The notes under the pieces were generated by a model, which was not told where the DNA came from, made no database searches, and saw nothing but the letters and a program-made list of their open reading frames with translations. A DNA stretch of 64,000 nucleotides. Origin: JACPPO01 sp965262505. GTDB taxonomy: Bacteria > Acidobacteriota > Vicinamibacteria > Vicinamibacterales > UBA2999. Positions within the stretch are counted from its first letter, which is position 1. Every line of letters begins with the position of its first letter. Positions 25,447 through 34,681 of this stretch are shown in pieces. Where the stretch lies: positions 4,712,001-4,776,000 of the forward strand of contig CBDHFM010000030.1 in assembly GCA_965262505.1 (NCBI GenBank), read 5' to 3'. A program made the translations under genes and the position numbers.

Positions 25447-28400
25447 CGAATCAGCCAGCCTTCCAGAAGGCCGCAGTCGATCGCATCGTCGAGCGTTTCA
25501 CGAGTTCACAAGGCGCTAGACGCTTCCTGTTGGCCGACGAGGTCGGTCTTGGGAAAACGCACGTCGCCCAAGGCGTGATTAAGGCCCTGGCGAAGAAACA
25601 GCGGCGGCCGCTGGTGGTGTTCTACATTTCGTCCAGCAAAGAGATCGCGCATCAGAATCGGAAGAAGCTGGTTCCCAAGGTCGCGGAGGAACACCTTGAA
25701 GACAGGCTCACGCTGCTGGCCGCGTCTGTGAAGGCGATCAGGGGCGACCATTCAAAGGGATCCAGGAGGGCGGATCCCAAGATCCTGACGCTCACCCCCG
25801 GCACGTCGCTGTTCCTGTCGCGGTCGACCGGTGTTCAGCAAGAACGGCAGTTGATCCTGTACTTCATCAGGAGAGTTAGGTCTCGCCTCTTCACGCTCCG
25901 CTGTCGAGATGAGTTCCGGTGCGGTGTGAAGTCCAGGAAAGCATGGCGGCGGGCTACCACCTGGCGAGCCTTGAGTCATTCCGAGAAGTTCGGAAAGAGG
26001 ACGGACTCCGGTCTCCTCAACGAGATCAGAAAGGAGTGGCGCGAGCCTCTGAAGGAACTCGATGACTGGCTGAGCGGGCGAGCGAGGAAGACGAGTCGAG
26101 GGAAGGTCATCGGACAGTTGCGACGCGGTCTGGCGATAGCCGTGGCGAAAGCACTACAGCCGGGACTCATCGTGCTCGATGAGTTCCAGCGTTTCCGTGA
26201 CGTCATTCAGGCCCCCGATTCGGATAAGCCACCTCACATCCTGTCGGATTGGTTCTTCGCCGGCTCGTCACCCGCAGCGAAAGGGCGGACTCGACGAGCG
26301 GCATGCCCCCCACTACTCCTCCTTTCGGCCACGCCGTATCGCCTCTACACCACGAGTCGTGAGGAGGCCCAGGGCAGCTCGCATCACGACCAGCTCTTTG
26401 AGGTTCTACGGTTCGTTGCAGCGACCGATGAGCAGGATCCTGACCTGCAGAAGCTGGCGCGCCATCTTGCCGAGTTCACCGAGAAGCTTCCGAAGGTGGC
26501 CGCCGGCCAGGGCGCGGACGAGCTGCTGGTGCTGAAGCACTCACTCGAGGATCGGCTTAAGCGCCTGATGTGCCGGACCGAGCGCAACTGGTACTACGCC
26601 GACGACAGGAAGGGTGTCGTTGACGCTTCTGGCGGACACGTCGGCGACACCCTACCCTCCGAGGGCGAGGCTCGCGAACTCCACGGTCTGCTTGACCTGC
26701 TCGTCTCATCAGCCTCGGAGAGCACGCCTCGCGTCATGGACTATTGGAAGTCCTCACCGGCGTGCCTGTCCTTCATGTCTACGAACTACCAGGCACGTCG
26801 CCGGCTCAAGACCGCGCGTTTGCCGATCCGGGAGAAGGAGAGATCCCTGCTCGTCGGACACGGTCAATTGCCTTCGCTCATTGGTCGGAACCTGAAGTTC
26901 CGCACGTTGACGGAGCGAGTGTTTGGGGGCCGAGACGAGAGCGCCGCGCCTGGGGAGTCGGTCTGGCCGTTCCTCTGGTGTGCGCCCACCTATCGCTATT
27001 GGGACGACGGGATATTCGACCGCAGAAACGGCGACCGAGCGGATCCCTCGAAGTTCCTCGTGTTCTCGCACTGGAGGTTCGTTCCCAGCGCCATCGCCGG
27101 GATCTTGAGTCGGGAAGTCGAGCGGCAGATCGGTTGTGCCGATGAGAAGAAGTGGCAGGAAGGGGAACCGCTCCGCTTCCGAAAGGACCGGAGCTTGGGG
27201 GTCTTCGACATCTGTTTTCCCTCGGTCGCCCTCGCGTCAATGGTGGACCCGCTCGAGATAGCTGCTCGCTTACATCGGTCGGCCAGAGGTGGCACCCACG
27301 TAACGCTCGCCGAGGTTCGCCGGCTTGGCGCCGAACGATTTCGACAGAGCCTGGACGCGTGTGGCGTCTCGGTGAAAGAGACCGGACGCGGAGAATCGTC
27401 GTACGGCGCGAGAGATTCGCTGTGGCGCGTCATTGCCAGACTCGATGCCAGGTATGAGCCGACCGGTGCCCCCTTGGATGGGCAAGGGAGACGGGAGTGG
27501 CTTCCAGGCATGATCCGAAAACACAGGATCAAGAGTGGGCACCACACGAACGTGACTGAGTCGAAGAATGCCCGACGCACGCTCCGTCAGTACGCGGCCT
27601 GGCTCACCGGTGAGTTGCACGGCGATGCCGGGCCGATCTCCATTACGCCACATCAGTTCGACCGTGTGCTTGACATCGCGCTCTTCTCTCCAGCGGTGAG
27701 CATCCTGCGCGCTGTCACCCGCGCGGTGCCCGGCGCTGGCGGTGAGCTGAGGGACTGGTACCCCCACGCCCTGGATGCGGGTCTGGTCGGCGTCAGGCAC
27801 TACTTCAACAGGGCCTACTCCCGCGCTGTCGTCGACCGTGTCACGAAGAAGCGAAGGGGTTACGGCGAAAGGGTGCTGAATTACTGCGGCAGCGCGCAGA
27901 TGCAGGCCGTGCTCGATGAATTCGCTTTCCTTCTGGCTGGCGCCGGAGGAGCTGATACGCCGCACGGCATAGCGAAAGCTGCTCTGGCGACCATGACGCA
28001 CGTGCTGACGATGGGCACGGGCCGGCCGACGGTACGTGTCGTCCAGGGGCGTCGCACGGTCAGCACGTCCATTCGATCTCACTTTGCACTCGCCTTTGCT
28101 GAAGAGAGTTCCGAACAGGGAGGCGGGAAGGCACGACGGCGACACACGAGGGAAGCCTTCAATTCGCCGTTCTGGCCCTTCGTGCTGGCGACAACCTCAG
28201 TCGGTCAGGAGGGGCTCGATTTTCACTGGTACTGCCGGGACGTCGCACACTGGAACCTCCCGTCGAACCCGGTTGACCTCGAGCAGCGTGAAGGGCGCGT
28301 GAATAGACGGGACGGGCTCGTGATCCGACGGAGTATCGCGCACGATTTCCCGCTTCGGTCGCTTCGTCTTGGGGACGAAGAATCGCTCTGGGCAGCGGTC

Positions 28401-29081
28401 TTCAGGACGCTGAACGATCGAATGGCCGGGCAGCATCACGCCCGACACGGTCTTTTTCCCAGATGGCTATACGAGGCCCGCAAGAGGGGTGTTCAGGTCG
28501 AGCAGATCAGAAGGCATCTCTTTCACTACGCTGGGAGCCGGGACCGACGACGGTACAAGCGATTGACGCAGGATCTGGCACTGTACCGCCATGTGTTCGG
28601 TCAGGCGAACCAGGAAGAACTCATGGCACGGCTTCGGCAGGAAGCCGGCTCGATCGTGGACGTCAAGCGCCTGGAACCGTACATGCTCAACCTTGCCCCG
28701 TTCGAACCCGGCTACGCCTGGAAGGCCGCGCTTGGGGAGGCCGCGAGGCATCTTCAGGCCGGTGAGAATCGATGGTTGTCTACGCTCGTGCGTGACGTGC
28801 GGCGGCTACTGGTGAGGCAGAGCGAAGCGCTCGGAAAGGCGCCGAGGGACGCGGCGCGCCGCATCTGCGACTACGTGATGTGCCCGGTGACCGAGCCGGA
28901 GGGCGTGAGCAAGAAGGTGCCGCCTCTCCTCACTGAGGCAACCGCGGCTCTCGTCTACCTGCGGAATCCCTTTGACGACCGTTTTGATATTCACAGATCT
29001 GTCGGATTCCAGGACGACGCGAAGGTACTGTTGAGTGTCGCGAAGCAACTGCCTGTTGTCATAGCAACTGACGCAGTCTGA
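25443..29081 (+). CDS. Large SNF2-like superfamily 2 helicase (1212 residues)
   Basis: Motif I is LLADEVGLGKTHVAQ (residues about 29-43), motif II is VLDEFQRF near 245 (DEFQ rather than DEAH), motif III is LLLSATPYRLYTT near 294. The C-terminal lobe has ATTSVGQEGLDFHWYC and then DLEQREGRVNRRDG near 940-955, i.e. motifs V and VI. DEVGLGKT and QREGRVNR are typical of SNF2-like translocases such as DISARM DrmD relatives. A long insertion between the lobes has no recognised domain. The GTG start overlaps the PLD stop. All motor motifs are intact. It is likely the DNA-tracking motor that feeds the PLD nuclease. Confidence 0.82.
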   Translation: MTNQPAFQKAAVDRIVERFTSSQGARRFLLADEVGLGKTHVAQGVIKALAKKQRRPLVVFYISSSKEIAHQNRKKLVPKVAEEHLEDRLTLLAASVKAIRGDHSKGSRRADPKILTLTPGTSLFLSRSTGVQQERQLILYFIRRVRSRLFTLRCRDEFRCGVKSRKAWRRATTWRALSHSEKFGKRTDSGLLNEIRKEWREPLKELDDWLSGRARKTSRGKVIGQLRRGLAIAVAKALQPGLIVLDEFQRFRDVIQAPDSDKPPHILSDWFFAGSSPAAKGRTRRAACPPLLLLSATPYRLYTTSREEAQGSSHHDQLFEVLRFVAATDEQDPDLQKLARHLAEFTEKLPKVAAGQGADELLVLKHSLEDRLKRLMCRTERNWYYADDRKGVVDASGGHVGDTLPSEGEARELHGLLDLLVSSASESTPRVMDYWKSSPACLSFMSTNYQARRRLKTARLPIREKERSLLVGHGQLPSLIGRNLKFRTLTERVFGGRDESAAPGESVWPFLWCAPTYRYWDDGIFDRRNGDRADPSKFLVFSHWRFVPSAIAGILSREVERQIGCADEKKWQEGEPLRFRKDRSLGVFDICFPSVALASMVDPLEIAARLHRSARGGTHVTLAEVRRLGAERFRQSLDACGVSVKETGRGESSYGARDSLWRVIARLDARYEPTGAPLDGQGRREWLPGMIRKHRIKSGHHTNVTESKNARRTLRQYAAWLTGELHGDAGPISITPHQFDRVLDIALFSPAVSILRAVTRAVPGAGGELRDWYPHALDAGLVGVRHYFNRAYSRAVVDRVTKKRRGYGERVLNYCGSAQMQAVLDEFAFLLAGAGGADTPHGIAKAALATMTHVLTMGTGRPTVRVVQGRRTVSTSIRSHFALAFAEESSEQGGGKARRRHTREAFNSPFWPFVLATTSVGQEGLDFHWYCRDVAHWNLPSNPVDLEQREGRVNRRDGLVIRRSIAHDFPLRSLRLGDEESLWAAVFRTLNDRMAGQHHARHGLFPRWLYEARKRGVQVEQIRRHLFHYAGSRDRRRYKRLTQDLALYRHVFGQANQEELMARLRQEAGSIVDVKRLEPYMLNLAPFEPGYAWKAALGEAARHLQAGENRWLSTLVRDVRRLLVRQSEALGKAPRDAARRICDYVMCPVTEPEGVSKKVPPLLTEATAALVYLRNPFDDRFDIHRSVGFQDDAKVLLSVAKQLPVVIATDAV

Positions 29082-29109
29082 GAATTCTTTGGTTCCTCTC
29101 ACGAATCAG

Positions 29110-29326
29110 AGCGTTGTTGCATGAAGACCCGCTGCGGGTGGGGTGGTTTGGCCCGTAATTTTCGTGACCCTTCGTAGGAGCCACACTACAGGGATGCAGT
29201 CGAAGGTTCATCCCACGTATAGGACGAAGCATCGCGTTGCGAACTGGGCGGCCTACAAGAAAGCCCTCGTTCGACGCGGCGATGTGACGGTGTGGTTGTC
29301 CTCGGAGGCGATCGCTGCCTGGACGC
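29110..29326 (+). mobile_element. IS5-family element, left 217 bp only
   Basis: The left terminal repeat and transposase codons 1-45 (ATG at 29194) are present, then a second IS5 left end begins at 29327. The element starts 28 bases after the helicase stop. Confidence 0.85.
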
Positions 29327-30110
29327 GGCGTTGTTGCATGAAGACCCGCTGCGGGTGTGGCGGCGTGGCCCGCACTTCTCGGGACCCTCCGCAGGAGCCA
29401 CACTACGGGGATGAAGTCGAAGGTTCATCCCAGGTATAAGACGAAGTATCGGGTGGCGAACTGGGCTGCCTACAACAAAGCCCTCGTTCGACGCGGCGAT
29501 GTGACGGTGTGGGTGTCCTCGGAAGCGATCGCTGCCTGGACGCCCGGCCGGAGCGGCCGGCGGGGCGGGCAGCGGCGCTACTCGGATCTCGCCATCGAGA
29601 CCGCCCTGACCCTGCGGCTCCTCTACCATCTCCCGCTGCGCCAAGCCGAAGGACTCCTGCACGCCCTGTTCGGGATGATGCGCCTCGACCTCGCCGCCCC
29701 CGACTATACGACGCTCTCCCGGCGCCGTCAGCATCTGACGCGCCGTTTGCGACTGGTCCCGCCTGGCGAGGGCCTCCATCTCGTGCTCGACAGCACGGGT
29801 CTGTCCATCGTCGGGGCCGGTGAGTGGGCGGCCGCGACACACGGTGGCCGCGGCAGGCGTGGCTGGCGGAAGCTCCATCTTGGCGTCGATCAGTCCGGCG
29901 TGATCCGTGTCCACACGCTGACAAGTCCATCATCGGCGATGGCCTTCGCGCCCGGAGTCCAGCTGGGCAGGGGAGTGAGGTCGTCCTCGGCTGTGAGATC
30001 CTCAACCGGATGACCGAGCTCGGCCGACCAGTGTCATATCGCATCGGCAGGTGAGGATGATCCTGTCGATTGGCATCGTGCGGGCCAGTGACGATTCGTG
30101 CAACAACGCC
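29327..30110 (+). mobile_element. IS5-family element with internal deletion (784 bp)
   Basis: Both ends are present. The transposase starts at the ATG at 29411 and runs in frame to GVIRVHTL, after which about 290 bp are missing and the sequence resumes near SIIGDGLRARSPAG in another frame. It is non-autonomous. Confidence 0.85.
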
Positions 30111-30217
30111 GCCAAGTCCTGCGGCGTTGACCGAGAGACCTCCTGAGATTGGACGCGCCGCTTCAGCATGGAGGTTCTGGGGGGACTGATCAGCTCCAAG
30201 ACAGAGGAGAAGATCGA

Positions 30218-30925
30218 ATGATCAATCAGCCGGAGGAACGCCCGCTATCTATCGGGTCTGCGGTACAGTTCACTCACAAGGGAAAAACAATCCACGGACA
30301 TCTCCTCCAAAGGCAGGGCCGACGCCGCTTCGCGAAGATAGTCGACACCGAAGAGCGGACCTGGAACGTCCCGGAGTCAGCGTTACAGCACTCGGGAGGA
30401 GCGCGGCTAGCCACGATAATCACGCGGCACGACAAAGCACGCGCTGACTACCGCGTGGGGGACGAGGTGACGTTCACAAGTCCCGACGGACCAAGGCGTG
30501 GTTCGATCGTGAAGCTCAACCCGAAGAGCGCACAGGTACGCTGCGGAAAGACATGCTGGAACGTCTCCTATGACTTGCTCCGCAGGGCGGGAAGGGAAAG
30601 CGCGAGGAACGGTGCGGAGAGGCTGAACGGCGTCGCGGGAATGGCGAGGCGGTTGATGGACGAGCATGGGCTCACTGGCTGGACGCTCGCGTTCGGCGAG
30701 GCCAGGACACGCCTTGGCGCCTGTCATTTCCGACACCACGTGATCCGGATCAGCCGTACCCATGCCCTGGAGGGAAGCGAGGAGCAGATCCGGGACACCG
30801 TGCTGCACGAGATCGCACACGCGATCGCGGGACACGGGGCTGGCCATGGACCGCTGTGGAAGGCAACAGCACGGCGAATCGGGGCAACACCAAGGGCGAA
30901 GACCTATGAGAGCCAAAGGAGCTAA
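30218..30925 (+). CDS. SprT-like zinc metalloprotein
   Basis: A 235-residue protein. The C-terminal domain carries VLHEIAHAIAGHGAGHG near residues 195-211, the HExxH...H zinc site of SprT/Spartan-like proteins, followed by PLWKATARRIGA. The N-terminal half repeats a small beta module (IGSAVQFTHKGKTIHGHL and VGDEVTFTSPDGPRRGSIVK) that looks like two SH3/KOW-like domains. Spartan relatives degrade DNA-crosslinked proteins; here the role is inferred only. The ATG at 30218 has GAGGAGA 7 bases upstream. It is complete and flanked on both sides by mobile DNA. Confidence 0.8.
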   Translation: MINQPEERPLSIGSAVQFTHKGKTIHGHLLQRQGRRRFAKIVDTEERTWNVPESALQHSGGARLATIITRHDKARADYRVGDEVTFTSPDGPRRGSIVKLNPKSAQVRCGKTCWNVSYDLLRRAGRESARNGAERLNGVAGMARRLMDEHGLTGWTLAFGEARTRLGACHFRHHVIRISRTHALEGSEEQIRDTVLHEIAHAIAGHGAGHGPLWKATARRIGATPRAKTYESQRS

Positions 30926-31091
30926 GGCGGGATGATGTCTATCCCGGCGGCGACGACCACAGCGTGCTCGCTATGCGCGAGCAGAGGGAGGCACTCCGTC
31001 CGCAGTACGAAGCCGCAGCAAGGGCAATTGAGCACACGAACCGCTCGGGATAGGCGTTGAGCTTCGGGTTCGTCGGCGGCCGCCGGAGCGG

Positions 31092-31201
31092 CCGAAGAAG
31101 GCGGTGAGATGGGCGATCCGGCCGCGGGCGGTGCTCTGGGACCGGAACTGTCGGACCTGGTAGTCCTGGAGGTAGGCGTCGCTGAGCTCTCCCAGGGTCG
31201 G
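31092..31201 (-). pseudogene. Tyrosine recombinase fragment, N-terminal part
   Basis: About 110 bases nearly identical to 42325-42442, which encode the SAM-like N-terminal domain of the recombinase at 41511-42500 (TLGELSDAYLQDYQVRQF). It is joined directly to an IS5 end. Confidence 0.75.
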
Positions 31202-31202
31202 G

Positions 31203-31471
31203 CTAGTTCCGATTCATGCAACAACGCCGAAGAAGGCGTCCGGGTACCATCGTCAGGGCCGGGTGGAGAATACGTTCTTCCGCTACAAGTCCATCATCGG
31301 CGATGGTCTTCGCGCCAGGAGTCCAGCTGGGCAGGGGAGTGAGGTCGTCCTCGGCTGTGAGATCTTGAATCGGATGACCGCCCTCGGCCGACCAGAGTCA
31401 TACCGCATCGGCAGGTGAGGATCCTGTCGGTGGGCATCGTGCGGGCCAGTGACGATTCGTGCAACAACGCC
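31203..31471 (+). mobile_element. IS5-family end plus right 240 bp of another copy
   Basis: An IS5 terminal repeat (GATTCATGCAACAACGCC, to 31228) is followed at once by the right third of an IS5 element (transposase codons from KASGYHRQGRVENTFFRY) ending in TTCGTGCAACAACGCC at 31471. Confidence 0.8.
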
Positions 31472-31525
31472 CCGATTCTGGGCGGGCTGCACCATGAATA
31501 TCGGCTGGTCCACGAGGCCGCATGA
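31472..31525 (+). mobile_element. Integrase-core transposase C-terminal scrap
   Basis: Encodes PILGGLHHEYRLVHEAA and a stop, resembling the closing residues (PVLGGLHHDYRRAA) of the transposase at 11500-12627. Confidence 0.55.
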
Positions 31526-31619
31526 TCGCCAGCATGCCCGTACATTTTGTGGTTGCGGAGCACAGCGGTCAGGAGATGGCAGTCAACCTCTTCCCAGGGA
31601 CCGGGTTGCGGCGAGAGAC

Positions 31620-31835
31620 GTGAATGCTACCTCAGCGCTGTTGCTGGATGGTGTGAGTGACGAAAAGGAGGACTGGATAGCGACATTGGACATGGAAGGT
31701 GGCAACAGACGCGTGATCGTCCGGCGTATGCAAGACGACATGAGGCAGCTCCAGGCTTTCAACATTGCGGTGACACTGGTGGTGGCGCACCTGCGGTTCG
31801 GCGGCGTGCTGTTTACGGCGCCGGTGTTCCACTGA
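31620..31835 (+). CDS. Hypothetical small protein overlapping the transglycosylase start
   Basis: A 71-residue frame from a GTG at 31620. The centre is charged (EGGNRRVIVRRMQDDMRQL) and the C terminus hydrophobic (FNIAVTLVVAHLRFGGVLF). Its TGA overlaps the ATG of the lytic transglycosylase (TGATG at 31833-31837), which suggests translational coupling and a real gene, possibly itself 5'-truncated by the mobile DNA upstream. No family recognised. Confidence 0.4.
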   Translation: MNATSALLLDGVSDEKEDWIATLDMEGGNRRVIVRRMQDDMRQLQAFNIAVTLVVAHLRFGGVLFTAPVFH

Positions 31836-34141
31836 TGGCGAAGGGCCTGGCGCTGGTCGCGGCGTGTGCGGTCGGCCTGGTGATCCGTGTCGGCCCCGGG
31901 ATCGGCACAGGTTTCGTCACCGCGCTCAGCGCCCAGGTCACCACAACATCGCATCCGCCGGTGCCTTCCGATTCGTCACACTACTGGCTGACGCCTGACC
32001 CCGACTCCCCGTCGGCTGCGAGTCTCGTGGAGTTCGCGCGCGGGGTTGCACTGATCGCTGACGAAGACTTCGAAGGCGCGCTGCCGCTGGTGACCCACCC
32101 GGCGCTGGAGGCCACGCCGCTGGCGCAGTACGCGCGCTACTACGCGGGCGTGGCGCTGCTGGGCCTTGAGCGCGCGGGTGAGGCGGTGACGATGCTTGCT
32201 CCGCTGGAAGGGAAGGTGGCGGGGGCGCTCCAGGATGCCGTGCCGTTGCGGCTGGCCGAGGCGGCACTGGCACGCGAGGCCCCAGCGGCGGCGGTGAGCG
32301 TGTTGGAAAAGGCGAGCGTCTACACGTTGACCGCGCCCGAAAAGGTGCTGCGGCGTCTCGGTGCCGCCATGGCGGCGGCGGGAGAGTTGGACAGGGCGCT
32401 GCACACCTATCGGCGTGTCTACGATGAGTATCCGAGGAGTGAGGAGGCGTCGGCCGCCGCAGAGGCGATGGCTGGTTTGGATCCGCGGTCGGGGATTCCC
32501 GCCGATCGCGTCCAGGCCGAGCTGGCGCGGGCCGAGCGGTTGTTCGCGGCTCGGCAGTGGACCGAGGCTCGCGCAGGCTTTGCGCCGCTGCTCCCTCTGG
32601 TGACGGGCGACGATCGCGAACGGGTGATGCTACGGCTGGCCGAATGCGACAACTATCTGAACCGGCGCACCGCGGCACGCAATGCGCTGGCGCCTCTGCT
32701 GGAGACAGCCACGCGAGAGGCCGAGGTACGGTATGTCCACCTGACGGCCACCCGGGCGCTGCGCCAGCCCACCCGCTACGTCGCGCTGGCGCGCGGGCTG
32801 GTTGCCGACCACCCGGCCAGCCCGTGGGCGGAGGAGACGCTCAACGATCTCGCGTCGCACTACATCACGATCGACGACGACAAGCAGGCGGACGACGTGT
32901 TCCGCGAACTGGTCCGCCGGTTTCCTGGTGGCCGCTACGCGGACCGCGCCGCATGGAAGACTGGCTGGTTCGCCTACAAGGACGACCGCTTCTCAGAGGC
33001 GGCCTCGACGTTTGAGGCTGCGGCCGTCGCGTCGCCCCGCGCGAACTATCGCCCGTCGTGGCTCTACTGGGCAGCCCGGTCGCACGATCGCCTGGGCAAC
33101 GAGCCGGCCGCCACCGCACTTTACCGTGTCGTGGCGAGCGACTACCTGAACTCCTACTACGGGCGTCTGGCGGCAACGCGGCTGGACGAACGCGGGGAGG
33201 CGACGGTGGCCCCGATCATCGTCATGGCCCCCGCGGGAGCGTCGTCGGTGGTTCCGGACCCCACCGCCGCCGTGCCGAATGCCGAGGTCATTCGCGTACT
33301 GGCGTCGGTCGAGCTGTACGACCAGGCGCTCCAGGAAGCGCGGTACGCCGCACTCGTGTGGGGAGACTCGTCGGCCCTACAGGCCACGCAGGCCTGGTTG
33401 CGCTACCAACGCGCGGCGCAACCGCAGCCCAAAAAACACTTTGCGGACCTGCGTGGCGCGATCACGACGATGCGCCGCGCCTACCCGCAGTTCATGGCGG
33501 CGGGTGGCGAACGGCTGCCACCGGCGGTGCTTCAAGTGATCTTTCCGCTCAAGCACTGGCCGCTGATCAAGAAATATTCGGACGCACATGAGCTGGACCC
33601 CTATCTGATCACCGCGCTGGTCGCCCAGGAGTCCACGTTCACAGTGGATGTTCGCTCGTCGGCCAATGCCGTGGGCCTCATGCAACTGATTCCGGGGACC
33701 GCGCGGCGGTACGCCGGGAGGCTCGGGATCCGCTACTCAAGCGGGATCCTGACGCAGGCCGAGACCAACATCCGGCTGGGGATGCGCTACTTCAAGGATC
33801 TGATGAATCGCTTTGGCGGCGCGCACTTCGCCCTGGCCGGCTACAACGCGGGAGAGCATCGCGTGTCGCGTTGGATCAGGGAACGGCCCGGATTTGCGCA
33901 GGACGAGTTCATCGATGACATCCCGTTTCCGGAGACACAGAACTACGTGAAGCGGATCCTGGGTACTGCCGACGACTACCGGCGCTTGTACGACGGCGGT
34001 ACGCTCCGCACCGGTCCGAGGCGTTGTTGCATGAATACCCTGTGGGGGTGGGGTCGCGCGTCGTGGGCCGGCTGTGGCCCTGACGTGAGGCGGGGCGGGC
34101 ACCCGGAGATCGACGCTGATCATGGGATATTCGGCCGATAA
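31835..34141 (+). CDS. Soluble lytic murein transglycosylase with MITE-encoded tail
   Basis: Cleaves the glycan strands of peptidoglycan in the periplasm. The N terminus is a signal-peptide-like hydrophobic stretch (MAKGLALVAACAVGLVIRVG), followed by about 550 residues of helical TPR-like repeats as in Slt70-type enzymes. The SLT domain has the catalytic Glu in ALVAQESTF, then NAVGLMQLIPGTARRYAG and LAGYNAGEHRVSRW. The natural gene should end just after TADDYRRLYDGGT; at 34020 a MITE is inserted and the frame continues through it for about 40 residues to a TAA at 34139-34141. The catalytic domain is complete, so the protein is probably still active. Confidence 0.85.
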   Translation: MAKGLALVAACAVGLVIRVGPGIGTGFVTALSAQVTTTSHPPVPSDSSHYWLTPDPDSPSAASLVEFARGVALIADEDFEGALPLVTHPALEATPLAQYARYYAGVALLGLERAGEAVTMLAPLEGKVAGALQDAVPLRLAEAALAREAPAAAVSVLEKASVYTLTAPEKVLRRLGAAMAAAGELDRALHTYRRVYDEYPRSEEASAAAEAMAGLDPRSGIPADRVQAELARAERLFAARQWTEARAGFAPLLPLVTGDDRERVMLRLAECDNYLNRRTAARNALAPLLETATREAEVRYVHLTATRALRQPTRYVALARGLVADHPASPWAEETLNDLASHYITIDDDKQADDVFRELVRRFPGGRYADRAAWKTGWFAYKDDRFSEAASTFEAAAVASPRANYRPSWLYWAARSHDRLGNEPAATALYRVVASDYLNSYYGRLAATRLDERGEATVAPIIVMAPAGASSVVPDPTAAVPNAEVIRVLASVELYDQALQEARYAALVWGDSSALQATQAWLRYQRAAQPQPKKHFADLRGAITTMRRAYPQFMAAGGERLPPAVLQVIFPLKHWPLIKKYSDAHELDPYLITALVAQESTFTVDVRSSANAVGLMQLIPGTARRYAGRLGIRYSSGILTQAETNIRLGMRYFKDLMNRFGGAHFALAGYNAGEHRVSRWIRERPGFAQDEFIDDIPFPETQNYVKRILGTADDYRRLYDGGTLRTGPRRCCMNTLWGWGRASWAGCGPDVRRGGHPEIDADHGIFGR

Positions 34142-34261
34142 GAGCCCGCTAATCGGCCATTTAGCGGGCCCCATCCGGCGGCTGAAGCCACTGGGAGCAC
34201 AGCGTCAGGAGAAGTGCGGGCCAAACCACCTCACCCGCGAGGGGCTTCATGCAACAACGCC
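34020..34261. mobile_element. MITE with IS5-type ends, copy 2 (242 bp)
   Basis: Nearly identical to the copy at 6659-6891 at the left end and centre; the right end differs slightly (CCCGCGAGGGGCTTCATGCA). Inserted at the 3' end of the transglycosylase gene. It contains the same 11-bp repeat array. Confidence 0.85.
34129..34172. repeat. Four phased 11-bp repeats inside MITE copy 2
   Basis: The units are ATTCGGCCGAT, AAGAGCCCGCT, AATCGGCCATT and TAGCGGGCCCC, with the same order and spacing as in copy 1. Confidence 0.7.
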
Positions 34262-34337
34262 TGTGGCTCCTGCGGAGGGTCCAGAGAAGTGCGGGCCACG
34301 CCGCCCCACCCGCACAGGGCCTTCATGCAACAACGCC
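34262..34337 (-). mobile_element. IS5 left-end fragment, inverted
   Basis: On the minus strand it reads GGCGTTGTTGCATGAA followed by the usual IS5 left leader, ending before the transposase start. It abuts the MITE. Confidence 0.8.
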
Positions 34338-34637
34338 GTGGCGAGCTTGGACGAGGGCCTGGAGGAGACGCTCACCCTTCATCACCTCGGCGTCTTTCGC
34401 GAGCTGGGCACGAGCTTGAAAACGACCAATGCGCTCGAGCCGATCCACGCCCGTGTCGAGAGCCGCATCGCCAAGGTCGATCACTGGAAGAACAGCGAGC
34501 AGAAGCAGCGGTGGTTGGCCACCGCATTGCTCGATCTCGAGCCGCGGCTGCGCCGCATCAAGAACTTCCGAGCGCTGCCCTTGCTGCGTGTCGCATTCAC
34601 GCGACAGATCGAAGGAATGAAGAAGTCGGCGGCGTAA
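34338..34637 (+). mobile_element. IS256/mutator-family transposase, C-terminal fragment
   Basis: About 99 codons: SLDEGLEETLTLHHLGVF, then TTNALEPIHARVESRIAKVD and HWKNSEQKQRWLATALLDLE. This is the C-terminal third of a mutator-type transposase, including the TTN-LE block. It is cut at the 5' side by the IS5 fragment and is a different subtype from the intact IS256 at 42785. Confidence 0.75.
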
Positions 34638-34681
34638 ACCAGAGGGTCGTCACCGAATGTCAACTACGAATGGCATTGACT

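Noticed and set aside
31449..31619. N-terminal extension of the small gene before the transglycosylase
   Set aside because: These codons lie in IS5 and integrase-core transposase remnants, so the start is placed at 31620.
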